Of a DNA stretch of 64,000 bases, positions 10,576 through 18,729 are shown piece after piece. The notes beneath the pieces are model-generated. The model was not told the origin of the DNA, ran no database searches, and was given only the letters and a program-made list of their open reading frames with translations. The DNA is from Ilyomonas sp963847085 (GTDB taxonomy: Bacteria > Bacteroidota > Bacteroidia > Chitinophagales > Chitinophagaceae): NCBI GenBank assembly GCA_963847085.1, contig CAWJYO010000009.1, positions 186,001-250,000 on the forward strand. Reading direction: 5' to 3'. Made by a program: the position numbers and the translations under genes. Every line of letters starts with the position of its first letter. The first letter of the stretch is position 1.

Positions 10576-11016
10576 TTAATAGGCTGATACAGGCTCAACC
10601 TTTACTTTGGTTAAGCCTCTGCTGATAAAGCCAAGTTCTTTAGCAGCCGTTCTTGTTAAATCGGCAACGCGGCCAATGGCTTGCATGCCCTTGCTCATAC
10701 GGTCGTTAATACGCACCAAAATAGACTTTCCATTCCGAAGATTGGTAATGCGAACCCAGGTATTGAGTTTAAAGAAATTACTGGCGGCACTCATTTCTGT
10801 ATGATGAAATGTTTCGCCCGTTGCTGTTTCTGTGCCTTCGAGACTTTTGCTGTAAAAAGAAGCAATACCAACTACAGGTTTTGTCTTTTTATTTACATTA
10901 GAAGAATTCTGACCAAAACCAATTTCGTGCAATAATAAAAACGAAAACAAAAGAATATTCTTTTTTACAAATGAGAGAATCTTCTTTGTTTGTTTGCCAA
11001 TTGCAGATGATTGCAT
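10576..11016 (-). CDS. RlpA-like septal ring lytic transglycosylase family protein
   Basis: About 146 residues from the ATG at 11016; an in-frame ATG at 11067 lengthens it by 17 residues, but the nearer start puts the hydrophobic segment (ILLFSFLLLHEIGFG) in signal-peptide position. The mature part is a double-psi beta-barrel: GIASFYSKSLEGTETATGE, then FFKLNTWVRITNLRNGKSI, LVRINDRMSKG and RVADLTRTAAKELGF. This pattern (TATGE, V-R-I-N-D-R, DLTRAAA) is that of RlpA, which cleaves denuded peptidoglycan in some bacteria. There is no SPOR domain. Probably periplasmic; enzymatic activity is not certain. Confidence 0.82.
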   Translation of the reverse strand: MQSSAIGKQTKKILSFVKKNILLFSFLLLHEIGFGQNSSNVNKKTKPVVGIASFYSKSLEGTETATGETFHHTEMSAASNFFKLNTWVRITNLRNGKSILVRINDRMSKGMQAIGRVADLTRTAAKELGFISRGLTKVKVEPVSAY

Positions 11017-11171
11017 ATTGTGATATTTAAATAAGACAATTCCATTCCTCACATGAATCACTCTCAATAAACGATTACAGTAACGGCGAAAATATGGGAA
11101 AACCTATCTTTTACCGCCTTTTACCTGTTAATTTTTGGTTTGCCACAGTAAGCAATAATCGCACCATCTGT

Positions 11172-12170
11172 TTATAAAACGTGGGGAAGCTTTTGTTCGA
11201 GAAGTAATAAATCTGTTAAAACCATCGCTGTTACAGCTTCTAATACAACGGGAACGCGTAAGGCAATGCACAGATCGTGGCGGCCTTTTACCGAAAAAGT
11301 TTCAATTTGGTCGGTTTCCCAATTCCAGGTTTGCTGTTCTTTTGGAGTTGAAGAAGTAGGCTTAATTGCAATGCGAAGCACTATTTCATTGCCATTGGTA
11401 ATGCCGCCTACAACGCCGCCGGCATGGTTTGTTTTTGTTTTGCCCGACGCATCTTCGATTGCATCGTTGTGTTCAACACCAAACATACGGGCAGCAGCGA
11501 AACCAGTTCCAAACTCAATGCCGCGCACGGCAGGAATAGAAAACACAGCATGAGATAAAAGCGATTCAACCGAATCAAAAAAAGGTTCGCCCAAACCAAT
11601 CGGCAAACCATTTACACGACACTCAACAATGCCACCAATGGAATCTTTCCTATCAATGGCTTTTTGCAAGCCTTTGTCTAAATCTTTTTCACCACCAATT
11701 TCAAGAATGGAAGATTTTACTACAATGTTATGATACTGTAATAGTTTCTTTGCTATTACACCTACTGCAACGAGGCACACGGTGAGCCTTCCGCTGAAAT
11801 GTCCGCCACCGCGGTAATCTTCATAGCCACCAAATTTTTTACTGGCAACAAAATCGGCATGACCTGGCCGCGGTACGGCGCGTTGCTTTGCATAATCGGT
11901 GCTGCGTGTGTTGTTGTTTTCAAACAGAATAGTAAGTGGTGCGCCGGTAGTTTTATCATTAAAAACACCGCTTTTGAAAATGGGCAAATCGCTTTCCTGG
12001 CGTGGTGTTGTGCCCTTTTGTGTGCCGCCTTTGCGGCGCTCAATATCTTCTAAAAAATCATCAATGGTTAAGGGCAAACCGGCAGGCATTCCATCTATGT
12101 TTACACCCACACTTTCACCATGCGATTCGCCAAAAATGTTTACTCTGAATATGCGACCAAATGAATTCAT
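11172..12170 (-). CDS. aroC: Chorismate synthase
   Basis: Last step of the shikimate pathway: EPSP to chorismate, using reduced FMN. The start is placed at MNSFGRIF (12170), two codons inside the longest frame, as usual for the family. Signatures seen: GESHGESVG, RRKGGTQKGTTPRQESD, RPGHADF, GGGHFSGRLT and the late GGITNGNEI. About 332 residues, slightly shorter than most, with a normal end (ALRVPVVLEAVTAMVLTDLLLL). It is the most distal member of the minus-strand aromatic cluster; the HAD hydrolase lies upstream with a 130-base gap. Confidence 0.95.
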   Translation of the reverse strand: MNSFGRIFRVNIFGESHGESVGVNIDGMPAGLPLTIDDFLEDIERRKGGTQKGTTPRQESDLPIFKSGVFNDKTTGAPLTILFENNNTRSTDYAKQRAVPRPGHADFVASKKFGGYEDYRGGGHFSGRLTVCLVAVGVIAKKLLQYHNIVVKSSILEIGGEKDLDKGLQKAIDRKDSIGGIVECRVNGLPIGLGEPFFDSVESLLSHAVFSIPAVRGIEFGTGFAAARMFGVEHNDAIEDASGKTKTNHAGGVVGGITNGNEIVLRIAIKPTSSTPKEQQTWNWETDQIETFSVKGRHDLCIALRVPVVLEAVTAMVLTDLLLLEQKLPHVL

Positions 12171-12307
12171 GCCCAATCCGCTTTAGGCGGAGAATTTTAA
12201 AAATGATTGATTAAAATGGATACAAGTTGAAAATCTGGAAGAACATAGCGATTTTGAAGAAAGAATAATCTAATTATCTTAATCTTATCTATCTATCTAA
12301 ATTTTCC

Positions 12308-12925
12308 TCAAAGCGTCAATCCCCACTTCTCAAACTCCTTCTTTGTGTCTTCATAGTTTTGGTGATGAACACCGCGCAAACCCACTGTTTCCGCTACTTG
12401 TACAAACATCCTTCTGTCTTCGAGATACAGCGTTTCTGAAGGGTTCACCTGGGCAATGTCAATTGCCACTTTAAAAATGTCAACATCTGGTTTGCGGAAA
12501 TGAACAAAAGAAGAGTTGATATAAAAATCAACAAAGCTGTTGAGCGCAAATTTGCGAATGCGGTATTCATTTAGTTCTCTGCCTTCATTATTTACCACCG
12601 CTATCTTCAGGTTGTATTTTTGTTTTAAGCCTTTTACTAAGTTCAACATATCATCAAAGGGTTGAGACTGCTCGAACATAAAGCGCTTAAAATCTTCTTT
12701 AGAGAAATATCTTTTTGTATAAAACACTACACGCTCTAAGTATTCATCTAACGTTATTTTTCCCACTTCATACGTGTCGAATGTCATGCTATGGCGGTCC
12801 TGTGTTTCTTTCGGGTCAATACCAAAATGCTCCACCGCTTTGGCACGTGAGTTATGATCCCAGCCGTTGGTGAGCAACACACCGCCTATATCGGTAAATA
12901 GAGTTTTGATTTGTTGATTATTCAT
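12308..12925 (-). CDS. HAD family hydrolase (HAD-IA type)
   Basis: 205 residues. Motif I is FTDIGGVLL (nucleophile aspartate about residue 12), with G replacing the second aspartate as in the DxGGV/DxGN phosphatase branch. The cap region follows (about 20-85), then VVNNEGRELNEYR (motif II), the lysine of HFRKPDVDIFKVA (motif III) and the acidic YLEDRRMFV (motif IV). The family hydrolyses small phosphorylated metabolites; the substrate is unknown. It stands between the aldolase and aroC, separated from the aldolase by a foldback element. Confidence 0.82.
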   Translation of the reverse strand: MNNQQIKTLFTDIGGVLLTNGWDHNSRAKAVEHFGIDPKETQDRHSMTFDTYEVGKITLDEYLERVVFYTKRYFSKEDFKRFMFEQSQPFDDMLNLVKGLKQKYNLKIAVVNNEGRELNEYRIRKFALNSFVDFYINSSFVHFRKPDVDIFKVAIDIAQVNPSETLYLEDRRMFVQVAETVGLRGVHHQNYEDTKKEFEKWGLTL

Positions 12926-12937
12926 GTGTCAAAAATA

Positions 12938-13092
12938 AACCAGGATTTTGTATGATTTTACTGATTCGGCTGATGATTGATTTTTAATAGAAGAGGTTTT
13001 TGTACAAAACAAAACGCGTTCAATAATTGACTAAGGTTTTTTATTGCAAAAACAAATCTTCCCAATCTGTAAAATCATATAAAATCCTGGTT
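12938..13092. repeat. Foldback element with 29-base arms, motif in the loop
   Basis: Arms 12938-12966 and 13064-13092 (beginning AACCAGGATTTT and ending AAAATCCTGGTT) match except at two positions. The loop carries GCAAAAACAAA at 13046-13056. It fills the whole gap between the HAD hydrolase and aldolase genes. Confidence 0.75.
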
Positions 13093-13096
13093 CTGA

Positions 13097-14170
13097 TTAT
13101 GCAACGGTAATTTCTTTTTCCAAATACACGTCTTGTATTGCATTCAACAATGCAATGCCATCTTTCATGGGTCGCTGAAACGATTTACGACCTGAAATCA
13201 TGCCCGTGCCACCGGCGCGTTTATTAATCACGGCGGTTCGTACTGCTTCTTTTAAATCAGTCGCACCTTTCGATTCACCACCTGAATTGATCAATCCTGA
13301 ACGACCCATATAGCAATTGATAACCTGGTAACGGCACAAATCAATTGGATGATCGCTGCTCAGTTCTGTGTACATGCGTTCATCCCATTTACCATAGCTT
13401 TTTCCATCTGCGTTCAAAGCTTTATAACCGCCGTTGTTTTCAGGCAATTTTTGTTTGATGATATCTGCCTGTATTGTTACGCCCAAATGGTTGGCTTGTC
13501 CGGTTAAGTCAGCCGACGCTTCATAATTCACACCGTTTATTTTAAAAGCATTGTTGCGCACATAGCACCACAACACTGTTGCCATTCCCAATGAATGCGC
13601 TTCTTCAAATGCACGTGCAATTTCAATAATCTGCCTGTCGCTTTCTTCTGAACCAAAATAAATAGTTGCGCCAACAGCAACGGCTCCAATGTTCCAGGCG
13701 TCGCGCACGGTGCCAAACAAAATCTGGTCGTATTTATTGGGATAAGACAGCAATTCATTGTGATTGATTTTTACAATAAAAGGAATTTTATGTGCCCACT
13801 TTCTTGCCGCTGCCGCTAGTACGCCAAACGTTGATGCCACTGCATTGCAGCCGCCTTCCATTGCAAGTTTTATAATATTTTCGGGATCGAAATATTCGGG
13901 GTTCGGTGCGAAAGATGCGCCGCCACTGTGTTCTACCCCCTGGTCAACCGGCAGAATAGAAAGATAGCCTGTACCTTTTAATCTGCCATGATTGTGCATT
14001 TGTTGGAGGCTTCGCAAGGTTTGAGCGTTGCGGTTGGATGGCACAAACACATCATCTATAAATGTGGGTGAAGGCAGGTGCAGCTTATCTTTGGTAACAG
14101 TGCTGCAGGTATGCGTGAAAAGCGATTCATTTTCTTTTCCCAACAAATCGGTTATCTGCTGATAGTTCAT
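13097..14170 (-). CDS. Class I fructose-bisphosphate aldolase (DhnA/FbaB type)
   Basis: 357 residues. The family cleaves fructose 1,6-bisphosphate to two triose phosphates through a Schiff base. Visible features: GYLSILPVDQGVEHSGGASF near residue 70, the strand-end PFIVKINHNELL whose lysine is the candidate Schiff-base residue, GAVAVGATIYFGS, and the phosphate-binding GRSGLINSGGES and GGTGMISGRKSFQRP. It lies 23 bases downstream of aroA on the same strand, probably co-transcribed. In archaea, paralogues of this fold make aromatic precursors, but here DAHP synthase and aroB are present, so glycolytic or gluconeogenic aldolase is the simpler reading. Confidence 0.88.
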   Translation of the reverse strand: MNYQQITDLLGKENESLFTHTCSTVTKDKLHLPSPTFIDDVFVPSNRNAQTLRSLQQMHNHGRLKGTGYLSILPVDQGVEHSGGASFAPNPEYFDPENIIKLAMEGGCNAVASTFGVLAAAARKWAHKIPFIVKINHNELLSYPNKYDQILFGTVRDAWNIGAVAVGATIYFGSEESDRQIIEIARAFEEAHSLGMATVLWCYVRNNAFKINGVNYEASADLTGQANHLGVTIQADIIKQKLPENNGGYKALNADGKSYGKWDERMYTELSSDHPIDLCRYQVINCYMGRSGLINSGGESKGATDLKEAVRTAVINKRAGGTGMISGRKSFQRPMKDGIALLNAIQDVYLEKEITVA

Positions 14171-14193
14171 AAGTAAAAATTAGGATGATAAGA

Positions 14194-15471
14194 TTACTCT
14201 TTCACAACAGTTGCGCCTAATGATGCAAGATGCTCATAAAAATTAGGGTAGCTTTTACCAACAGCACCTGCTTCTTCAATGGTTGTTTCACCTTCTGCTT
14301 TCAATGCTGCTACTGCGCAAGCCATGGCAATACGATGGTCGTGCCGCGAATGAACCGTTGCTCCTTTTACAACGCTGCCGCCATGCACAATCATGATGTT
14401 ATCCTGCAGTTCAATCTTCACACCCATCTTACCAAATTCTTCCTGTAATGTGATGGCACGATTGCTTTCTTTATGTGTTAAGCGATGTACACCTTCTATC
14501 ACTGTTTTCCCTTCACAATAAGAAGCTAATGCAACCAGCGGCGGAAACAAATCGGGGCAATCGGTTGCGTTGAATTGAAAAGAGCGCAAAGGTGCATTAC
14601 CAACATCAATGGTATCGGCAGCAACAGACAACTTACAACCGCAATCCATCAAGGCTTGCAGAATGGCTTTATCTGCTTGTGTAGATGCAATATCCAGTCC
14701 TTTTACGCTAATGTTTCCCGCAATAGCGCCAGCTACCAATAAAAAAGAACCTCCGCTCCAATCTCCTTCCACCGTATAATCAATAAACGTGTCTCCAATA
14801 GCTGCGGGAGCATCTATAAATTCAAAGGATTCATAGTTGTTATTAATGGGCAAATCGAGCTGAAAATCCTCCATTACTTGCAGCGTTAAATCAATGTATG
14901 GCTTGCTTTTTAAATCATCAACATAAATGGTTACATTGTTCGCATCAACAGCAGAAAAAGCAAGCAGTAAACCCGTTAAAAACTGCGAGCTTAACGAGCC
15001 ATCAATACTGATGTTTTTGGGTTGTAACGGTCCTTTTAACTGAATAGGAAGCCTGCCTTCGTTTGAGGTAATTTGAACGTTTAGTTTTGGCAATATTTCA
15101 TCAAAGAAATTCATCGGTCGCAACAGCAAACTGCCTTCTCCATTGATGGTGATGGGTTGTTCGCTCAAAGCCATTAACGGTGTAAACATTCGAATGCCCA
15201 AACCACTTTCACCACAATTGATTTCATGTTCCACCGGATGAATCCCGTGGCTAATAATTTGTAACGAGCCATCGTTTTGTTCATTTATCATTGCGCCCAA
15301 TGCCTTGATTACATTTAAAGCTGCTTTGTCATCGTTGCTGATGCCCGGATTGCGAATGATGCTTTCGCCTTTGCGCACCAAGGCTGCTGCGCAAGCACGT
15401 TGCATTGAACTTTTTGATGCGGGTGCAAATATTTCTCCTGAAACTGATGATGATTGTATGGTTACTTTCAT
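14194..15471 (-). CDS. aroA: 3-phosphoshikimate 1-carboxyvinyltransferase (EPSP synthase)
   Basis: 425 residues. Transfers enolpyruvyl from PEP to shikimate-3-phosphate. Signatures: PASKSSMQRACAAALV (PASKS start), NCGESGLGIRMFTPL (CGESGLSIR-like), DGSLSSQFLTGLLLA, DWSGGSFLLVAGA, and RHDHRIAMACAVAALKA towards the C-terminus. Its ATG overlaps the stop of the preceding 179-residue ORF by four bases, which indicates translational coupling, and the aldolase follows by 23 bases. Complete and intact. Confidence 0.95.
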   Translation of the reverse strand: MKVTIQSSSVSGEIFAPASKSSMQRACAAALVRKGESIIRNPGISNDDKAALNVIKALGAMINEQNDGSLQIISHGIHPVEHEINCGESGLGIRMFTPLMALSEQPITINGEGSLLLRPMNFFDEILPKLNVQITSNEGRLPIQLKGPLQPKNISIDGSLSSQFLTGLLLAFSAVDANNVTIYVDDLKSKPYIDLTLQVMEDFQLDLPINNNYESFEFIDAPAAIGDTFIDYTVEGDWSGGSFLLVAGAIAGNISVKGLDIASTQADKAILQALMDCGCKLSVAADTIDVGNAPLRSFQFNATDCPDLFPPLVALASYCEGKTVIEGVHRLTHKESNRAITLQEEFGKMGVKIELQDNIMIVHGGSVVKGATVHSRHDHRIAMACAVAALKAEGETTIEEAGAVGKSYPNFYEHLASLGATVVKE

Positions 15472-16007
15472 GGTTCTGACATTTCCAAATCGGGATAGAT
15501 ATCGGTAAACATCCTGATTACGTTTTGTAAAAATTGTTCGATGTTCTTTTCTTTTTTATTTATCAGCAGATAAGTGCTGGTTACATAATCATCGTAATGA
15601 AACCAATTGTGTGTATCAAAAAAATTCAGCATTACGTTTTTATAAATACGGTATCGCTGGGTAAGCGATTTGCCCTCTTTTTTATTTTTCATTGAGGTGG
15701 CAACACCCATCCATGCAAAAGAAGCATTGGAATTTTTTTCATAGATGAGCAGCATGATATTAATCACCGTTCGAATAATGCGCGTGCCCTTGTATTCATT
15801 TGTAAGCAAGGCAAACCGGTTTGGATTGTTTCTTTCTCTTGCCGGAAAAAATTTTGGGACAAAAACATGATATGGATATTCTTCAACATACACTAAATAT
15901 CTCTTTTTTGCAGAGGTTGTAAATTGAAAGATATATTCTCCCACTTGATCTTTATCCGAAAACACATTGTGCTGTATCATAGTAAATACAAAGCCTGCAT
16001 CAAACAT
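15468..16007 (-). CDS. Conserved-looking protein of unknown function in the aro operon
   Basis: 179 residues with no domain recognised. Rich in aromatic and basic residues (YHVFVPKFFPARERNNPNRFALLTN is one basic block, cited in part), with a mixed alpha/beta composition, no signal peptide and no clear membrane helix. It overlaps aroA by four bases and follows a 52-residue ORF by two bases, so it is almost certainly translated and coupled to both. The position between aroB and aroA suggests co-expression with shikimate enzymes, not necessarily a role in the pathway. Confidence 0.7.
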   Translation of the reverse strand: MFDAGFVFTMIQHNVFSDKDQVGEYIFQFTTSAKKRYLVYVEEYPYHVFVPKFFPARERNNPNRFALLTNEYKGTRIIRTVINIMLLIYEKNSNASFAWMGVATSMKNKKEGKSLTQRYRIYKNVMLNFFDTHNWFHYDDYVTSTYLLINKKEKNIEQFLQNVIRMFTDIYPDLEMSEP

Positions 16008-16009
16008 AA

Positions 16010-16168
16010 TCAGGCAAGATAGGGATAAGCAGAATTGCGAAGGGCTTTAGCTTCCGTTGGTGTAATTTGCTTTACGGAAACACATTTGCCTGCATTCGTT
16101 TTAAAGGTTGCAACAAGCGGGGCTTTTGGTGTTCGTTGTTGCTTCTTTTCTTTTTTGATTGTTACCAT
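16010..16168 (-). CDS. Small basic protein, 52 residues
   Basis: ATG at 16166-16168, stop at 16010-16012. It begins MVTIKKEKKQQRTPKAPLVA and ends NSAYPYLA. The N-terminus is strongly basic. The stop lies two bases before the ATG of the next ORF, and aroB ends 36 bases upstream, so it fits a continuous aroB - small ORF - unknown - aroA transcript. No family recognised. Tight spacing is the main reason for calling it real. Confidence 0.55.
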   Translation of the reverse strand: MVTIKKEKKQQRTPKAPLVATFKTNAGKCVSVKQITPTEAKALRNSAYPYLA

Positions 16169-16204
16169 TTTTCAAATTTACAACTTTAAATCAGATACTA
16201 TTCT

Positions 16205-17239
16205 TCATGCTTTTGCCGGAGATAATTGTGTTATTATTTTACTTATTTCTTCTGTGGGTAGCGGTTGAATTTTAGCTTTTCCAATCTTTTCCAGCAACAC
16301 GTAATGCAACTCTTTTTTAAATCGTTTCTTATCTGCCTGCATGTTCTGCAAAGCCTTATCTGCATTAAACTTCAGAAAGGTTGGCAAGCCATATTGTTTG
16401 ATAACACTGACCAACTTTTCTGTTGCATTGAAGCCGGTATATTGTTCACTGATGTGCGCTGCTACCACCATTCCAATTGCGATGGCAAAGCCATGCGGAA
16501 GCCCATAATCGTTTTCTATTGCATGACCTAATGTATGGCCAAAATTGAGCAGTTTTCTTTCGCCACTTTCAAACTCATCTTCTACTACCACTTTGCTTTT
16601 TAGCATCGCGTTTCGTTGAATTAATTTATTCAACAAAGCACCATCTTTTTGAAAATCACCAAGCTTATGCTGTTCCAATAATTTAAACATGGCTGCATCT
16701 TTTATTGCGGCATGTTTAATGATTTCTGCAAAGCCATTAATCCATTCTTGTTTGGGTAATGACTGTAAAAAAGAATAATCGTACAAAAGAAAAAGGGGCT
16801 GGCGGATTAAGCCTACCATATTTTTATAAACGCCTACATCTACACCATTTTTCCCACCGATGCAGGCATCAACCATTGCGAGAATAGAAGTTGGTACAAA
16901 ACCAAACGGAATGCCACGCATGTACACACCGGCAACATAACCTGCCATGTCTGTAATTACACCACCGCCTACGCCTACCAGTGTTGTTTTTCTATCGGCA
17001 CCAAGCGAAATCATTTGCCCAATAACATCATCAACCGTTGATTGGTTTTTATGTTGCTCACCGGCTTTAATTACAATGGTTTGCCAGCCTTTGAAATGCT
17101 TTTTGTTTTTAGCAAAAATGTTTTCATCGGTGAGAAGGATAGAGTTTGTTTTTGCCGATATTTTTTCTAAATAGTCAAATGAAGCATCGAAATAAAACGT
17201 GGTGGCGGAAGACGAAAATTGTATTCTTTTTTTGGTCAT
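16205..17239 (-). CDS. aroB: 3-dehydroquinate synthase
   Basis: Second step of the shikimate pathway (DAHP to 3-dehydroquinate; NAD+ and a divalent metal). The longest frame begins at 17332, but MTKKRIQFSSS at 17239 is the likely start since the extra 31 residues resemble no AroB. Signatures: LGADRKTTLVGVGGGVITDM, GFVPTSILAMVDACIGGKNG, the metal-binding ALIKHAAIK-like helix (GFAEIIKHAAIKD), and LLNFGHTLGHAIE with the metal-binding histidines. About 344 residues. Distal genes follow closely. Confidence 0.94.
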   Translation of the reverse strand: MTKKRIQFSSSATTFYFDASFDYLEKISAKTNSILLTDENIFAKNKKHFKGWQTIVIKAGEQHKNQSTVDDVIGQMISLGADRKTTLVGVGGGVITDMAGYVAGVYMRGIPFGFVPTSILAMVDACIGGKNGVDVGVYKNMVGLIRQPLFLLYDYSFLQSLPKQEWINGFAEIIKHAAIKDAAMFKLLEQHKLGDFQKDGALLNKLIQRNAMLKSKVVVEDEFESGERKLLNFGHTLGHAIENDYGLPHGFAIAIGMVVAAHISEQYTGFNATEKLVSVIKQYGLPTFLKFNADKALQNMQADKKRFKKELHYVLLEKIGKAKIQPLPTEEISKIITQLSPAKA

Positions 17240-17309
17240 TTGTAAAGAGAGAAAATTATGAATCGTGAGCCCAGTTGAAACCTTGCCCAAGCCTTTTCTG
17301 AAAGTACAA

Positions 17310-17379
17310 GTGAGTGACACAACGATGCTCAACCGGAGTTACAATAGCTTGTAACATAAAAATTCCTTGCATCACTCAC
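17310..17379. repeat. Nested inverted repeats between DAHP synthase and aroB
   Basis: Outer arms GTGAGTGA (17310-17317) and TCACTCAC (17372-17379); inner hairpin GTTACAATAGCTTGTAAC (17338-17355). It may be a leader structure for aroB or part of the intergenic foldback family. Confidence 0.5.
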
Positions 17380-17391
17380 CGCTGCATTTTA

Positions 17392-18480
17392 TCAATCATT
17401 CATCACCTTATTCTGATGATTGATGCTTTCCATGTGCACCGCATCAAAATATTTGGTAATGAATTCTTTGCTCAATCCCAGCTTCGCTGCTTTGGCTGTA
17501 ACCCGCTCCAGTATTTCGTTCCAGCGATTCGTTTGCAAAATGGTAATGTTGTTTTCTTTTTTATACTGACCGATTTTATCAGCAATTTTCATGCGCTCGC
17601 ACAATATCTGCATCAGTTCGTCATCCAAATGATTGATTTGCTGGCGCAATTTATCAAGTGAACCATGATCTGCAGTTGGCACATCTTCATGCCGCCATTG
17701 AATGGCATCCAACATTTCTGCTAAACGCTCTGGAGTGATTTGTTGCTTCGCATCGCTCCACGCATGATCGGGGTCAATATGACTTTCAATAATCAACCCA
17801 TCATAATCCAGGTCAATGGCTTCCTGCGCCACTTCCTGTAAAATATCTCTACGACCGCAAATGTGCGAAGGATCGTTAATCATCATCAGCTCCGGATTGC
17901 GGCGCTTCATTTCAATGGCCAGGTGCCACATAGGCGCATTGCGAAAATGCGTGTTGCCATACGAAGAAAAGCCACGGTGAATTAAACCAATTTGTTTGAT
18001 ACCCGCTTTCGCCACGCGTTCAACCGCACCGAGCCAGAGTTCCAGATCCGGGTTGATTGGATTTTTAATTAGCACTGGCACATCAACACCGCGCAACGCA
18101 TCTGCCACTTCCTGCACGCTAAACGGATTCACCGTTGTGCGTGCACCAATCCAAAGCACATCTACATCAAAATGCAGTGCATCCTGCACCTGCTTTCCCG
18201 TTGCCACTTCTACCGCTACCGGAATGCCGGTGAGTTTCTTTGCCTGTTGCAGCCATGGCAAGCCTTTGGTGCCAATGCCTTCAAACGAACCCGGGCGGGT
18301 ACGCGGTTTCCAGATGCCGGCACGCATGATGTCTACTTTGCCTGTTTTCGCCAGTCGCACCGCAGTTTCTGTAACCTGCGTTTCAGTTTCGGCACTGCAA
18401 GGGCCCGCAATAATCAGCGGCCGTTTGTTCCATTTTTCCTGCACAATTTCTTTGGCAGATGCTGTTTCTGTTGCTTGCAT
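17392..18480 (-). CDS. Bifunctional 3-deoxy-7-phosphoheptulonate synthase / chorismate mutase
   Basis: 362 residues. The first 265 or so form a DAHP synthase of the I-beta (KDO8P-synthase-like) type: IAGPCSAET, RAGIWKPRTRPGSFEGIG, WIGARTTVNPFSVQEVAD, INPDLELW, and DPSHICGRRD. The last 90 form an AroQ-type chorismate mutase (LDKLRQQINHLDDELMQIL, KIGQYKK). Fusion of the entry enzyme with the branch-point mutase is common in Bacteroidota and often links feedback regulation to the mutase domain. It supplies both ends of the pathway encoded here. Intact; the upstream 250 bases to the helicase hold no Phe-, Tyr- or Trp-rich leader that I can find. Confidence 0.94.
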   Translation of the reverse strand: MQATETASAKEIVQEKWNKRPLIIAGPCSAETETQVTETAVRLAKTGKVDIMRAGIWKPRTRPGSFEGIGTKGLPWLQQAKKLTGIPVAVEVATGKQVQDALHFDVDVLWIGARTTVNPFSVQEVADALRGVDVPVLIKNPINPDLELWLGAVERVAKAGIKQIGLIHRGFSSYGNTHFRNAPMWHLAIEMKRRNPELMMINDPSHICGRRDILQEVAQEAIDLDYDGLIIESHIDPDHAWSDAKQQITPERLAEMLDAIQWRHEDVPTADHGSLDKLRQQINHLDDELMQILCERMKIADKIGQYKKENNITILQTNRWNEILERVTAKAAKLGLSKEFITKYFDAVHMESINHQNKVMND

Positions 18481-18729
18481 AACATTTTAATTTATGAATT
18501 GTATTTATGTTTTGTGATGAATGCACAACTTGTTTTCGCCTGCATTATACTGATTGTGTTCATGTTATGTTGCTGCAGCCATTCGTTGCAATAAGATACT
18601 CTCAACTATTGTGCTAATGAATCGCACGAATAACGCATGCCTTGTTGAGTAACAATTCTAGCTTCACCCCATAATTTCTTCTCTCGGAAGCTTGTCTTCG
18701 TTCAATATGCCACACTTGTCACTTTATAG

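Noticed and set aside
12270..12300. Small run of ATCT units upstream of aroC's stop-side gap
   Set aside because: Only a few units; ordinary AT-rich intergenic sequence.
18481..18729. Possible leader peptide before DAHP synthase
   Set aside because: The only short ORF there has no run of Phe, Tyr or Trp codons and no terminator hairpin follows.
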